A stretch of DNA of 6,310 nucleotides from Bacteroidales bacterium UBA2559 (GTDB lineage: Bacteria > Bacteroidota > Bacteroidia > Bacteroidales > Bacteroidaceae): assembly GCA_002340405.1 (NCBI GenBank), contig DDLZ01000150.1, forward strand, positions 1-6,310, read 5' to 3'. The translations under genes and the position numbers were made by a program. The notes under the pieces are model-generated. The model saw only the letters and a list, made by a program, of their open reading frames with translations, did no database searches and was not told where the DNA came from. Of the stretch, positions 1-6,309 are shown one piece after another; position 1 is the stretch's first letter; each line of letters begins with the position of its first letter.

Positions 1-34
1 TTTTTGGGAGTCTCAATGCGGGAAAGGGTAAAAT
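1..34. other. Short non-coding end after lpdA
   Basis: These 34 bases follow the lpdA TAA. No hairpin plus T-run terminator is seen in the direction of transcription, and no start of a further gene can be called. The operon may continue or terminate outside the window. Confidence 0.5.
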
Positions 35-1333
35 TTAGCTGCTGTGGATTGCCGACTGCAGGACCTCGCTCAGAGTGGGGTGCGCATGAATGACAGCCTT
101 CACATCTTCCAGTGTCGCTCCGACATTCATCGCCGTTACAAACTCATGGATAAGGTCCGATGCATGGGCGCCCATAATGTGAGCGCCTTCTATCTTGCCG
201 TCCTCCCCGACTATCAGCTTACAATAGCCGTCGGTCTCGTCCATTGAGACCGCCTTGCCGTTGGCGCGATAGAAGGACTTGAGGCAGCGTACCTGAAGAC
301 CCCGCTCCTTGCACTGCTCCTCGGTCAGGCCCACCGAAGCAACTTCGGGCATGGTGAAGACTGCCGCCGGAATGAGGTCAAACCGTATGTTGTCAGACTT
401 TCCGCAGATGGCGTTCAGCGCACGGCAGCCCTGGAATATGGCGGCATGAGCCAACATTGTGCCTCCCGTAACATCTCCTATAGCCAGTATATCGGGAGCC
501 GATGTCTCAAACTTTCCGTTAACGGTTATGCCGTGTCGGGTATATTTTACACCTGCGGCTTCAAGGTTCAGTCCTTCGACATTGGGAAGGCGGCCTACAG
601 CCATAAGCACCTTGTCGGCGCTGACGGTAAACTCTTTCTCCTTTTTGATATAGGTAACTCTGCCGTCATTGATACCTGTAACCTCGGCCTGCACCTCAAT
701 GTTTATGCCCCGTTTGGAGAGTGTCTGTCTGAGCCGCTTTGCCAGATCGGAGTCAAAACGCGGCAGAATGTTGGGGCAGAACTCAAGAACCGTCACCTCG
801 CAGCCAAAGCTGCGGAAGATTGAGGCGAACTCAAGTCCTATAACGCCGCCGCCTATCACGCAAAGGCTCTTAGGCAGGTCGGTCAGCTCCAGCATCTCTT
901 TCGATGTAAGACAACTCCCGGCACCCGGTACGGGAAGCGAGCCCGACACCGAACCTGCAGCTATGATTATCTTGTCGGCGCTGTATTCAGTGTCATTGCA
1001 GATAACGGTACGGGGATCTTTGAAACGGGCCTTACCGTATATCACCTGCACCTTTTTGAGCAACATCTCCACACCGCCTCTCAACTGCTCCACCACAGCC
1101 TGCTTACGGGTCATAGCCTGCGTCAAATCGGGCTTGACATCCAATCCGGCTCTGCGGTTACGCTCAATCAATTCGGCATAATGGCAGAGTGTCTTGGTGG
1201 GTATGCAGCCTTCGTTGAGGCAGGTGCCTCCCAGCGGTCCTTCGGTTATGAGAGTCACCTCAAATCCGCACTCCACAGCCTCCAGAGCGGTCTCGTAACC
1301 ACCGGGACCTCCTCCAATTATCAGCAGCCGCAT
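35..1333 (-). CDS. lpdA: Dihydrolipoyl dehydrogenase (GCS L-protein)
   Basis: This FAD-dependent flavoprotein reoxidises dihydrolipoyl-GcvH with NAD+. Seen: the FAD Rossmann motif GGGPGGYETALEA at 7-19, the redox disulfide in GGTCLNEGCIPTK (Cys38 and Cys43), and IIAAGS at 123-128. A second Rossmann motif for NAD follows, VIGGGVIGLEFASIF at 159-173. MAVGRLPN is at 244-251 and the second FAD motif ILAIGDVTGG at 282-291. The C-terminal interface catalytic pair lies in HAHPTLSE at 416-423 (His418, Glu423). At 432 aa it is compact compared with the usual 450-475, but no catalytic element is missing. The start is fixed because the Rossmann strand begins three residues in; this forces the 13-base overlap with gcvPB. 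An AGGA three bases before the ATG may be fortuitous. Its place at the end of the gcv block argues that it serves GCS. A shared role with 2-oxoacid dehydrogenases cannot be excluded. Confidence 0.96.
   Translation of the reverse strand: MRLLIIGGGPGGYETALEAVECGFEVTLITEGPLGGTCLNEGCIPTKTLCHYAELIERNRRAGLDVKPDLTQAMTRKQAVVEQLRGGVEMLLKKVQVIYGKARFKDPRTVICNDTEYSADKIIIAAGSVSGSLPVPGAGSCLTSKEMLELTDLPKSLCVIGGGVIGLEFASIFRSFGCEVTVLEFCPNILPRFDSDLAKRLRQTLSKRGINIEVQAEVTGINDGRVTYIKKEKEFTVSADKVLMAVGRLPNVEGLNLEAAGVKYTRHGITVNGKFETSAPDILAIGDVTGGTMLAHAAIFQGCRALNAICGKSDNIRFDLIPAAVFTMPEVASVGLTEEQCKERGLQVRCLKSFYRANGKAVSMDETDGYCKLIVGEDGKIEGAHIMGAHASDLIHEFVTAMNVGATLEDVKAVIHAHPTLSEVLQSAIHSS
1321..1333 (-). other. 13-base gcvPB/lpdA coding overlap
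   Basis: The lpdA ATG CGG CTG CTG A... is read in another frame as the last residues and TGA stop of gcvPB. Both ends look fixed, because lpdA needs this start for its Rossmann fold and gcvPB has no other stop nearby. Translational coupling is likely. Confidence 0.8.
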
Positions 1334-2730
1334 GCGTCCTGAAATTTGAGTATGAGATTACGCGCAGCGCCGGTTTCATCGGGTCGGGATACCGGCGTGT
1401 TATGAGGCGCATCATGAAGTATATCGGGATCCTCGGCAGCTTCGGCGGCAATCTTGCGCATCGCCTCTATAAAGCCGTCAAGGGTCTCCTTAGACTCGGT
1501 TTCGGTAGGTTCGATCATCATGGCCTGATGGAACAACAGGGGGAAGTAGATGGTGGGTGCATGATAGCCAAAGTCAAGCAGACGCTTAGCCACATCGAGA
1601 GTAGCGGCGCCCTTTTTGCCATCGCGCGCTCCGTCGTTTATCAGTCCGTCAAAGACGAACTCATGCTTACAGATTGTCGTTACAGGCAGTTTGTAGAGGT
1701 CTTTGAGTGACTCCTTTATGTAGTTGGCATTCAGGGTGGCCAGTCGGCCGCACATCTTCACATTCTCACGTCCCAACATCAGAATATAGGCGTAGGCACG
1801 CAGAATGACCCCGAAATTGCCATGGAATCCCGATACGTTAACGTCAATGAAGGGGGTCAGCTTCTCACAGACTCCCACCGGGCCGCTTCCGGGGCCTCCG
1901 CCTCCGTGAGGCGTAGAGAAAGATTTGTGCAGATTCAGATGCAACACGTCAAATCCCATATCGCCGGGACGCACCGTTCCTATGAGCGGATTCATATTGG
2001 CTCCGTCGTAATAGAGCAGGCCGCCTGCGGCATGTACCAGATAGGCTATCTCCTTTATATCCTTCTCGAAAAGTCCCAGTGTATTGGGATTGGTCATCAT
2101 TATTCCGGCAATAGTGTCATCGAGCAGAGGCTTGAGGTCATTCACATCGACCAGCCCCTGCGCATTGGACTTTACCTCCACCACATCAAGTCCGCAGACT
2201 GCGGCACTGGCGGGGTTGGTGCCGTGAGCACTGTCGGGCACTATTATGCGGGTGCGGTTGGTGTCGCCGCGCGAGAGATGGTACTCACGCATTATCATCA
2301 GTCCGGCCAGCTCGCCGTGTGCACCGGCACAGGGCTTGAAGGTGAACCGTTTCATACCGGTTATTTCGCACAGTGCCTTGTCTATACCCTTATATATCTC
2401 ATCTACACCCGTAAGATTTGTCTGACACGGATGCAGAGCCGCGAATGCGGGCATAGAGGCAATCTCTTCGTTTATCTTGGGGTTATACTTCATTGTACAA
2501 CTGCCCAGCGGATAGAATCCGGTGTCAACGCCGAAATTCATCTGGCTCAGGTTGGTGTAGTGACGCACTACATCGACCTCGCTGACCTGCGGCAAGCCGG
2601 GCGGCACCTCTCTCCTTAAGGAAGCAGGTATGGAATCGGTTCCGGCACATTTTTCACATACCGACGGCAGGGAATAACCTATGCGGCCGGGTTTGGACAG
2701 TTCGAATATAAGTTTATCGTAATATTTCAT
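1321..2730 (-). CDS. gcvPB: Glycine dehydrogenase (decarboxylating) subunit 2 (PLP-binding)
   Basis: This is the PLP-bearing catalytic half of the split P-protein, acting as a complex with GcvPA. Seen in 469 aa: the typical B-subunit start MKYYDKLIFELSKPGRIGYS, GVDTGFYPLGSCTMKYNPKI at 67-86, the substrate/cofactor region FKPCAGAHGELAGLMIMREY at 131-150, DSAHGTNPASAA at 166-177, and YYDGANMNPLIG near 240-251. HLNLHKSFSTPHGGGGPGSG at 264-283 holds Lys269, which should form the Schiff base with PLP, next to the glycine-rich loop. IEPTETESKETLDGFI at 406-421 is also conserved. The start is set by the conserved N-terminus. Weak purine-rich AAAGAGAA lies just before the ATG. The last four codons and the stop overlap the lpdA start by 13 bases in another frame, so the terminal CysGlyCys is partly dictated by the lpdA sequence. 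Confidence 0.98.
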   Translation of the reverse strand: MKYYDKLIFELSKPGRIGYSLPSVCEKCAGTDSIPASLRREVPPGLPQVSEVDVVRHYTNLSQMNFGVDTGFYPLGSCTMKYNPKINEEIASMPAFAALHPCQTNLTGVDEIYKGIDKALCEITGMKRFTFKPCAGAHGELAGLMIMREYHLSRGDTNRTRIIVPDSAHGTNPASAAVCGLDVVEVKSNAQGLVDVNDLKPLLDDTIAGIMMTNPNTLGLFEKDIKEIAYLVHAAGGLLYYDGANMNPLIGTVRPGDMGFDVLHLNLHKSFSTPHGGGGPGSGPVGVCEKLTPFIDVNVSGFHGNFGVILRAYAYILMLGRENVKMCGRLATLNANYIKESLKDLYKLPVTTICKHEFVFDGLINDGARDGKKGAATLDVAKRLLDFGYHAPTIYFPLLFHQAMMIEPTETESKETLDGFIEAMRKIAAEAAEDPDILHDAPHNTPVSRPDETGAARNLILKFQDACGC

Positions 2731-2754
2731 TGTTCTCTTTAGTTTTGGCCTTAA
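2731..2754 (-). other. 24-base gcvPA-gcvPB linker, in-frame and stop-free
   Basis: Eight sense triplets (LRPKLKRT) separate the gcvPA TGA from the gcvPB ATG, and both genes share this frame. The stretch AAAGAGAA near its end is the only ribosome-binding-site candidate, and it is weak. Confidence 0.7.
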
Positions 2755-4077
2755 TCAAATCAGTGCATTCACAAAAGCGTCAACATCGGCTTTGGAGCAT
2801 TTCTCGGTGGCACAAAAACTGACGTAACCGTCCTCGGTCTCAAGAGCTCCGAAAAATCCCGAATCAGCCAGTTTCTGCTGCAAGTCGGCTGCCGGCACCA
2901 GAGGTTTCAAGACAAACTCTTTTATGAACGGCGAATCGCGGAATCCCGCCTCGAACTTGCCTGTCTCCAACAGTCTGCGCTGCAAATAGTGAGCACGCCG
3001 ATAAGAGAGGTCGTTGACCTGTTTAAGCCCCACGGGGCCCATCAACGAGAGATAGATTGTTACCCAAAGCGCCATAAGGCTCTGATTTGAACAGATATTG
3101 CTGGTGGCTTTCTCGCGGCGTATATGCTGTTCGCGGGCCTGCAATGTGAGTACGAATGCACGGCGTCCCTCCTTGTCAAGCGTCTGGCCCACTATACGTC
3201 CGGGCAGCTTGCGCATATGCTCCTTTAAGCAGGCCATAAAGCCCAGATAGGGGCCTCCGTAAGAGAGAGGTATGCCAAGCGGCTGCGCGTCGCCTACGGC
3301 GATATCGGCTCCCCACTCGGCAGGTGTCTTGAGAACCGCCAGTGCAGAGGGGTCGCAATAGACGGTAAGCAGGGATTTATCGGCATGTAAGGCATCGGCA
3401 AACCCGCTCAGATCCTCGATTATTCCGAAACGGTTTACCGAGGGCACAATGGCTCCGGCTACATCGCCCTGAGCAATCAGCGTCTTGAGCGAGGCTTTTG
3501 AAGTCTGTCCGCCCTCCCGGGCTATCTCCTTGACGGTCACTCCGTAATACTTTGCATAGGTAGCTATCACTCCCCTTACCTGCGGCAGGAGGGTGTTCGA
3601 TACCAGTATGGTATTTCTCTTCTTGGTCTGAGCCACGCACATGCGCATAGCCTCGGCTGCGGCAGTAGGACCGTCATACATCGAGGCATTGCTCACATCC
3701 ATTCCGGTAAGAGCGCATATCATGCTCTGATATTCGAATATGTAACGCAGCGTACCCTGTGAAATCTCACACTGGTACGGGGTATAGGCTGTCAGAAACT
3801 CACTGCGCTGAGTTATATAGGATATAACGGCAGGCGTGTAGTGGTCATATGCTCCCGCCCCCGCAAAAACCTTCAATTTGGGATTTTTGGCAGCCAGACC
3901 TTCAAAGAAATCGCGTACCTCCTGCTCGGTCATAGCCTCCGGCAGGTCGTACTCGCCTTTGTACATATAATCGGCCGGAACATCACTGTACAGGTTATCA
4001 ATACTGTTTACGCCTATGCGTTTCAGCATGGCGCTTATATCCTGTGAGGTATGGGGGAAATAGTGAAAACTCGACAT
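2755..4077 (-). CDS. gcvPA: Glycine dehydrogenase (decarboxylating) subunit 1
   Basis: This is the N-terminal-half subunit of the two-gene P-protein. With GcvPB it decarboxylates glycine through PLP and moves the aminomethyl group to lipoyl-GcvH. Seen in 440 aa, the usual size: a start like family members (FHYFPHTSQDISAMLKRIG), FAGAGAYDHYTPAVI at 71-85, TAYTPYQCEISQGTL at 96-110, IFEYQSMICALTGMD near 113-127, ASMYDGPTA at 131-139, GDAQPLGIPLSYGGPYLGF at 262-280, GRIVGQTLD at 293-301, and REQHIRREKATSNICSNQ at 315-332. There is no PLP lysine, as expected for the A subunit. Its ATG overlaps the gcvH stop (TAATG). A GAGGAG run two bases before that stop-start may help re-initiation, although the spacing is short. 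It ends with TGA and is in the same frame as gcvPB, eight sense codons upstream of it. Confidence 0.97.
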   Translation of the reverse strand: MSSFHYFPHTSQDISAMLKRIGVNSIDNLYSDVPADYMYKGEYDLPEAMTEQEVRDFFEGLAAKNPKLKVFAGAGAYDHYTPAVISYITQRSEFLTAYTPYQCEISQGTLRYIFEYQSMICALTGMDVSNASMYDGPTAAAEAMRMCVAQTKKRNTILVSNTLLPQVRGVIATYAKYYGVTVKEIAREGGQTSKASLKTLIAQGDVAGAIVPSVNRFGIIEDLSGFADALHADKSLLTVYCDPSALAVLKTPAEWGADIAVGDAQPLGIPLSYGGPYLGFMACLKEHMRKLPGRIVGQTLDKEGRRAFVLTLQAREQHIRREKATSNICSNQSLMALWVTIYLSLMGPVGLKQVNDLSYRRAHYLQRRLLETGKFEAGFRDSPFIKEFVLKPLVPAADLQQKLADSGFFGALETEDGYVSFCATEKCSKADVDAFVNALI

Positions 4078-4079
4078 TA
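4075..4079 (-). other. gcvH/gcvPA stop-start overlap (TAATG)
   Basis: The last base of the gcvH TAA is the first base of the gcvPA ATG. The two closing Glu codons of gcvH give GAGGAG directly before it, which could act as a close-spaced ribosome binding site for re-initiation. The overlap is seen directly. Coupled translation, which would tie carrier and P-subunit levels together, is inferred. Confidence 0.8.
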
Positions 4080-4457
4080 CTCCTCTATCATTGCTTTATA
4101 GGCCGATGCATCCATCAGGCTGTCAAGTTCGGCGGGATCACTCATGCGGATCTTGATTATCCAGTTTGCAAATGCATCCTCGTTGACCAGTTCCGGACCG
4201 TCAACCACAGCCTCGTTCACCTCGACCACTGTTCCGCTTACCGGACTGTAGAGGTCGCTGCTGGCCTTCACACTCTCCAAAGCTCCGAATTCTTCGCCCT
4301 TCTGAAACTCATCATCAACATCCGGGCAATCGACATAGGTTATCTCGCCCATCTCTTTCTGTGCATAATCCGTCACTCCGATGACTGCAATGTCACCTTC
4401 TACCTTAACCCACTCATGAGTATCACAATACTTGAGTCCTTCTATTATCTTGCTCAT
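4077..4457 (-). CDS. gcvH: Glycine cleavage system H-protein (lipoyl carrier)
   Basis: This small shuttle protein carries the aminomethyl group from the P-protein to the T-protein on a swinging lipoyl arm, and presents dihydrolipoyl to LpdA. At 126 aa it has the usual length. Seen: THEWVKVEGDIAVIGVTDYAQ at 13-33 (the family's HEW...G.tdya signature), MGEITYVDCPDVDDEF at 36-51, and the lipoylation motif ESVKASSDLYSPVSG at 61-75 with Lys64 as the modified residue. VNEDAFANWIIKI at 91-103 matches the conserved NxxpyxxgWl region. It is cytoplasmic with no signal peptide. It sits 42 bases after gcvT and its TAA stop shares a base with the gcvPA start codon. Being next to a lipoate ligase fits its need for lipoylation. 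There is no Shine-Dalgarno sequence and the leader is AT-rich. Other lipoyl-domain proteins can look similar, but the flanking genes leave little doubt. Confidence 0.98.
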   Translation of the reverse strand: MSKIIEGLKYCDTHEWVKVEGDIAVIGVTDYAQKEMGEITYVDCPDVDDEFQKGEEFGALESVKASSDLYSPVSGTVVEVNEAVVDGPELVNEDAFANWIIKIRMSDPAELDSLMDASAYKAMIEE

Positions 4458-4499
4458 ATTTTGAAATAATTTTAATCCGATATAAATTAAATTGAAAAC
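4458..4499 (-). other. AT-rich 42-base gcvT-gcvH gap, in-frame and stop-free
   Basis: This is the longest gap in the block. It is very AT-rich and has no Shine-Dalgarno sequence, as is common for Bacteroidota leaders. The 14 triplets between the gcvT TAG and the gcvH ATG are in the frame of both genes and contain no stop (VFNLIYIGLKLFQN). No convincing promoter is visible; a six-pair AT-only inverted repeat is too weak to call. Confidence 0.6.
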
Positions 4500-5603
4500 C
4501 TATTTTTTATAGTTTGCCTGATAGAAACGTTTTTTTACTACCTTGCCGGGGAATGTCTTCTTGCGGATGCGTATCCATAGCGGGGTATCGAGAGCGGCAT
4601 ATTCCGGTTTGACCAGTGCAAAGCAGATGCTCTTTTCGAGCGTTATGCTGTGATAGCCCGTTGTAACCTCGCCTACCTGAGTGCCGTCCTCCAGCTCCAC
4701 GGGGTAAGCGTGACGGGGTATGGCGCGATCCTCTATCTCAATTCCCACAAGCTTCTTTTCAACTCCGAGCTCCTTATGCGTAACCAGAGCTTCACGGCCT
4801 ATGAATTCGGCCTTATCGAGTTTGCAGAACATTCCAAGACCGGCCTCAATGGGGCTTATCTTCTCCGAAAGCTCGTTGCCGTACAGCGGCAGACCGGCCT
4901 CAAAACGGAGAGTGTCACGGCAGCCCAGGCCGCAGGGTTGTACGCCGGCCTTGAGCAGCATATCCCAAATTTCACGGGTGCCGGCCGGGTCTGTATAGAG
5001 CTCGAAACCGTCTTCACCCGTGTATCCGGTACGACTTATGATAAGACGGCTGCCTTTCCATACGGAATTGTAGTATTCATAAAACCCAAGCTCCCCAGCC
5101 TCTGTCAGACCAAGCACGTCAATGAGCGTCTTCTCGGCTTCGGGTCCCTGTACCGCTATCTGTCCCCATTCGTCGGAACGGTTCTCTATCTTCACGTCAA
5201 AACCCTCTTTGTGACTGAGCATCCACTCAAAGTCCTTGTCTGTGTTGGCGGCATTGACTACCAGCAGGTAACGGTCCTTCTCAAACTCACAATAGATCAG
5301 CAGGTCATCTACACAGCCTCCGTCGGGATAGAGCATCATGCCGTAGAGGATCTTGCCGGGCTTACAGCCGCTGACATTGTTCGTGAAAATGTGATTCAGA
5401 TATCTTTCGGCATCGGGTCCGCTGACAAAGATCTCGCCCATGTGCGACACATCGAACATGCCGACCTTATTGCGTACTGCCAAATGTTCAGGTGTTATGC
5501 CTGCATATTGAATGGGCATATCAAAGCCTGCAAACGGACTCATCTGAGCGCCGAGAGCCAGATGGCTGTCGTGCAGGCAGGTCTTTTTAATTTCTTCGAC
5601 CAT
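4500..5603 (-). CDS. gcvT: Glycine cleavage system T-protein (aminomethyltransferase)
   Basis: It takes the aminomethyl intermediate from the lipoyl arm of GcvH, transfers the one-carbon unit to tetrahydrofolate as 5,10-methylene-THF, and releases ammonia. Seen in 367 aa, a normal length: MSPFAGFDMPIQYAGI at 21-36, GMFDVSHMGEI at 48-58, GGCVDDLLIY at 95-104 with the acidic pair Asp99/Asp100 where the family's catalytic Asp lies, VVNAANTDKDFEWM at 115-128, GYTGEDGFELY at 193-203, and CRDTLRFEAGLPLYGNEL at 228-245. The C-terminal barrel follows from about residue 283 (EVTTGYHSITLEKS at 312-325) and ends in a basic tail, KKRFYQANYKK. Met1 is preferred because Met21 would remove the conserved LALGA segment. 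Its start lies inside the 3' end of the ligase gene in another frame, suggesting translational coupling. No Shine-Dalgarno sequence is visible, only an AT-rich leader. The TAG stop is followed by an in-frame, stop-free linker to gcvH. Confidence 0.97.
   Translation of the reverse strand: MVEEIKKTCLHDSHLALGAQMSPFAGFDMPIQYAGITPEHLAVRNKVGMFDVSHMGEIFVSGPDAERYLNHIFTNNVSGCKPGKILYGMMLYPDGGCVDDLLIYCEFEKDRYLLVVNAANTDKDFEWMLSHKEGFDVKIENRSDEWGQIAVQGPEAEKTLIDVLGLTEAGELGFYEYYNSVWKGSRLIISRTGYTGEDGFELYTDPAGTREIWDMLLKAGVQPCGLGCRDTLRFEAGLPLYGNELSEKISPIEAGLGMFCKLDKAEFIGREALVTHKELGVEKKLVGIEIEDRAIPRHAYPVELEDGTQVGEVTTGYHSITLEKSICFALVKPEYAALDTPLWIRIRKKTFPGKVVKKRFYQANYKK
5587..5603 (-). other. 17-base lplA/gcvT coding overlap
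   Basis: The gcvT ATG lies inside the last codons of the ligase gene in a different frame, and the ligase stops at TAA within codons 5-6 of gcvT. No Shine-Dalgarno sequence precedes the gcvT start; the upstream bases are nearly all A and T. This suggests coupled translation of the ligase and the first GCS protein. The overlap is seen directly; the coupling is inferred. Confidence 0.75.
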
Positions 5604-6309
5604 ATTTTATAAAATTTTCGTCAAGGTAAGTTTTCTCGATTTCACAAACCTTTTCCAACTGATTTATTGTTAAGGTCTCTGAATCTTTGCAAAAATAGTG
5701 AATAAGTTTGGCTTTCAGCTCATCGAAATCCAATTCTGTTCCCAAACTCTTCAGATTGGTCACTCTCTGCCTTACCGATTTTATCCCCTTGCTCTCCAGT
5801 TTCTCTTTCGATGGGGTTAAGGCATGCTCCATTTCGGCAAAATCGGTATCGTACAACAGAGTTCCGTGGACTATACAGCCGGTTTTTGTGGCGTAACAGG
5901 CGTTGCCCGACACTTTTCTCCCGCCTGCCAGCACATCGTTGTTCTCGGTTCGGACGGCATCGAATCCCATGCCGCGCAAGGCATCGGCCAGGCTTGAGAG
6001 ATATCTTTCAAACGCCGTATTCACATCGGGACAGTCTGTTATGTAGGATATCATTAGATTGCCGAGATCGGCATAGACCGCTCCGCCGCCGCTCTTGCGG
6101 CGGTACATTCGGATCCCGTGCTCCCGGCAGTAAGGTATATTGATCTCGGCCTCCATATCCTGATTGCGGCCAAATATTACCGTAGGCTCCACATTCCACA
6201 GAAAGAATGAGTCAGGTGCATTCTCCACCGCCCACTCTTCAAGCGCCAGCCAGAATACCAGCCTGTGCTGTTTTATTTTTTCCTCGTGAGGCAGTTCAAG
6301 ACAGGTCAT
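5587..6309 (-). CDS. lplA: Lipoate-protein ligase, catalytic domain only (240 aa)
   Basis: It activates lipoate with ATP and transfers it to a lysine of lipoyl-carrier proteins in the cytoplasm; here the obvious client is GcvH two genes downstream. Seen: LALEEW near residues 21-26, EPTVIFGRNQ at 41-50, the lipoate-binding motif RRKSGGGAVYAD at 70-81, GRKVSGNA at 130-137, Lys142 aligning with catalytic Lys133 of E. coli LplA, HGTLL at 148-152, and SVRQRVTNL at 178-186. The protein ends at ...FIKYGRRN, where the large domain of LplA normally ends, so the small C-terminal accessory domain (E. coli LplA is about 338 aa) is missing and is not found in another frame. The ATG lies one base from the window edge. 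The spacing from Met1 to LALEEW is normal for the family, but an upstream start cannot be excluded. The last 180 bases are about 32% GC. The 3' end overlaps gcvT by 17 bases. An octanoyl- or lipoyl-transferase role is an alternative. Confidence 0.9.
   Translation of the reverse strand: MTCLELPHEEKIKQHRLVFWLALEEWAVENAPDSFFLWNVEPTVIFGRNQDMEAEINIPYCREHGIRMYRRKSGGGAVYADLGNLMISYITDCPDVNTAFERYLSSLADALRGMGFDAVRTENNDVLAGGRKVSGNACYATKTGCIVHGTLLYDTDFAEMEHALTPSKEKLESKGIKSVRQRVTNLKSLGTELDFDELKAKLIHYFCKDSETLTINQLEKVCEIEKTYLDENFIKYGRRN

Noticed and set aside
1..34. Rho-independent terminator after lpdA
   Set aside because: No stem of useful length is followed by a T-run on the transcribed strand; the T-run at the left edge is on the opposite strand.
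446..1181. Overlapping plus-strand open frames opposite lpdA
   Set aside because: They are antisense to conserved FAD and NAD motifs, mutually overlapping, and have no family signature.
1822..2619. A 265-codon plus-strand open frame opposite gcvPB
   Set aside because: It is antisense to conserved catalytic sequence, including the PLP site, and is rich in His, Cys and Tyr in a way typical of antisense frames.
2731..2760. Split P-protein as a sequencing error or pseudogene
   Set aside because: Both halves have complete, family-typical N- and C-termini for the two-subunit form, so the split is most likely genuine. The in-frame stop is reported as a separate curiosity.
4471..4491. Inverted repeat TTTAAT/ATTAAA in the gcvT-gcvH gap as a terminator or operator
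   Set aside because: Six AT-only pairs with a nine-base loop and no T-run is expected by chance in AT-rich sequence.
4650..5612. A 320-codon plus-strand open frame opposite gcvT
   Set aside because: It lies antisense to a clearly conserved gcvT and its translation shows no recognisable domain. It is a shadow of the real gene.
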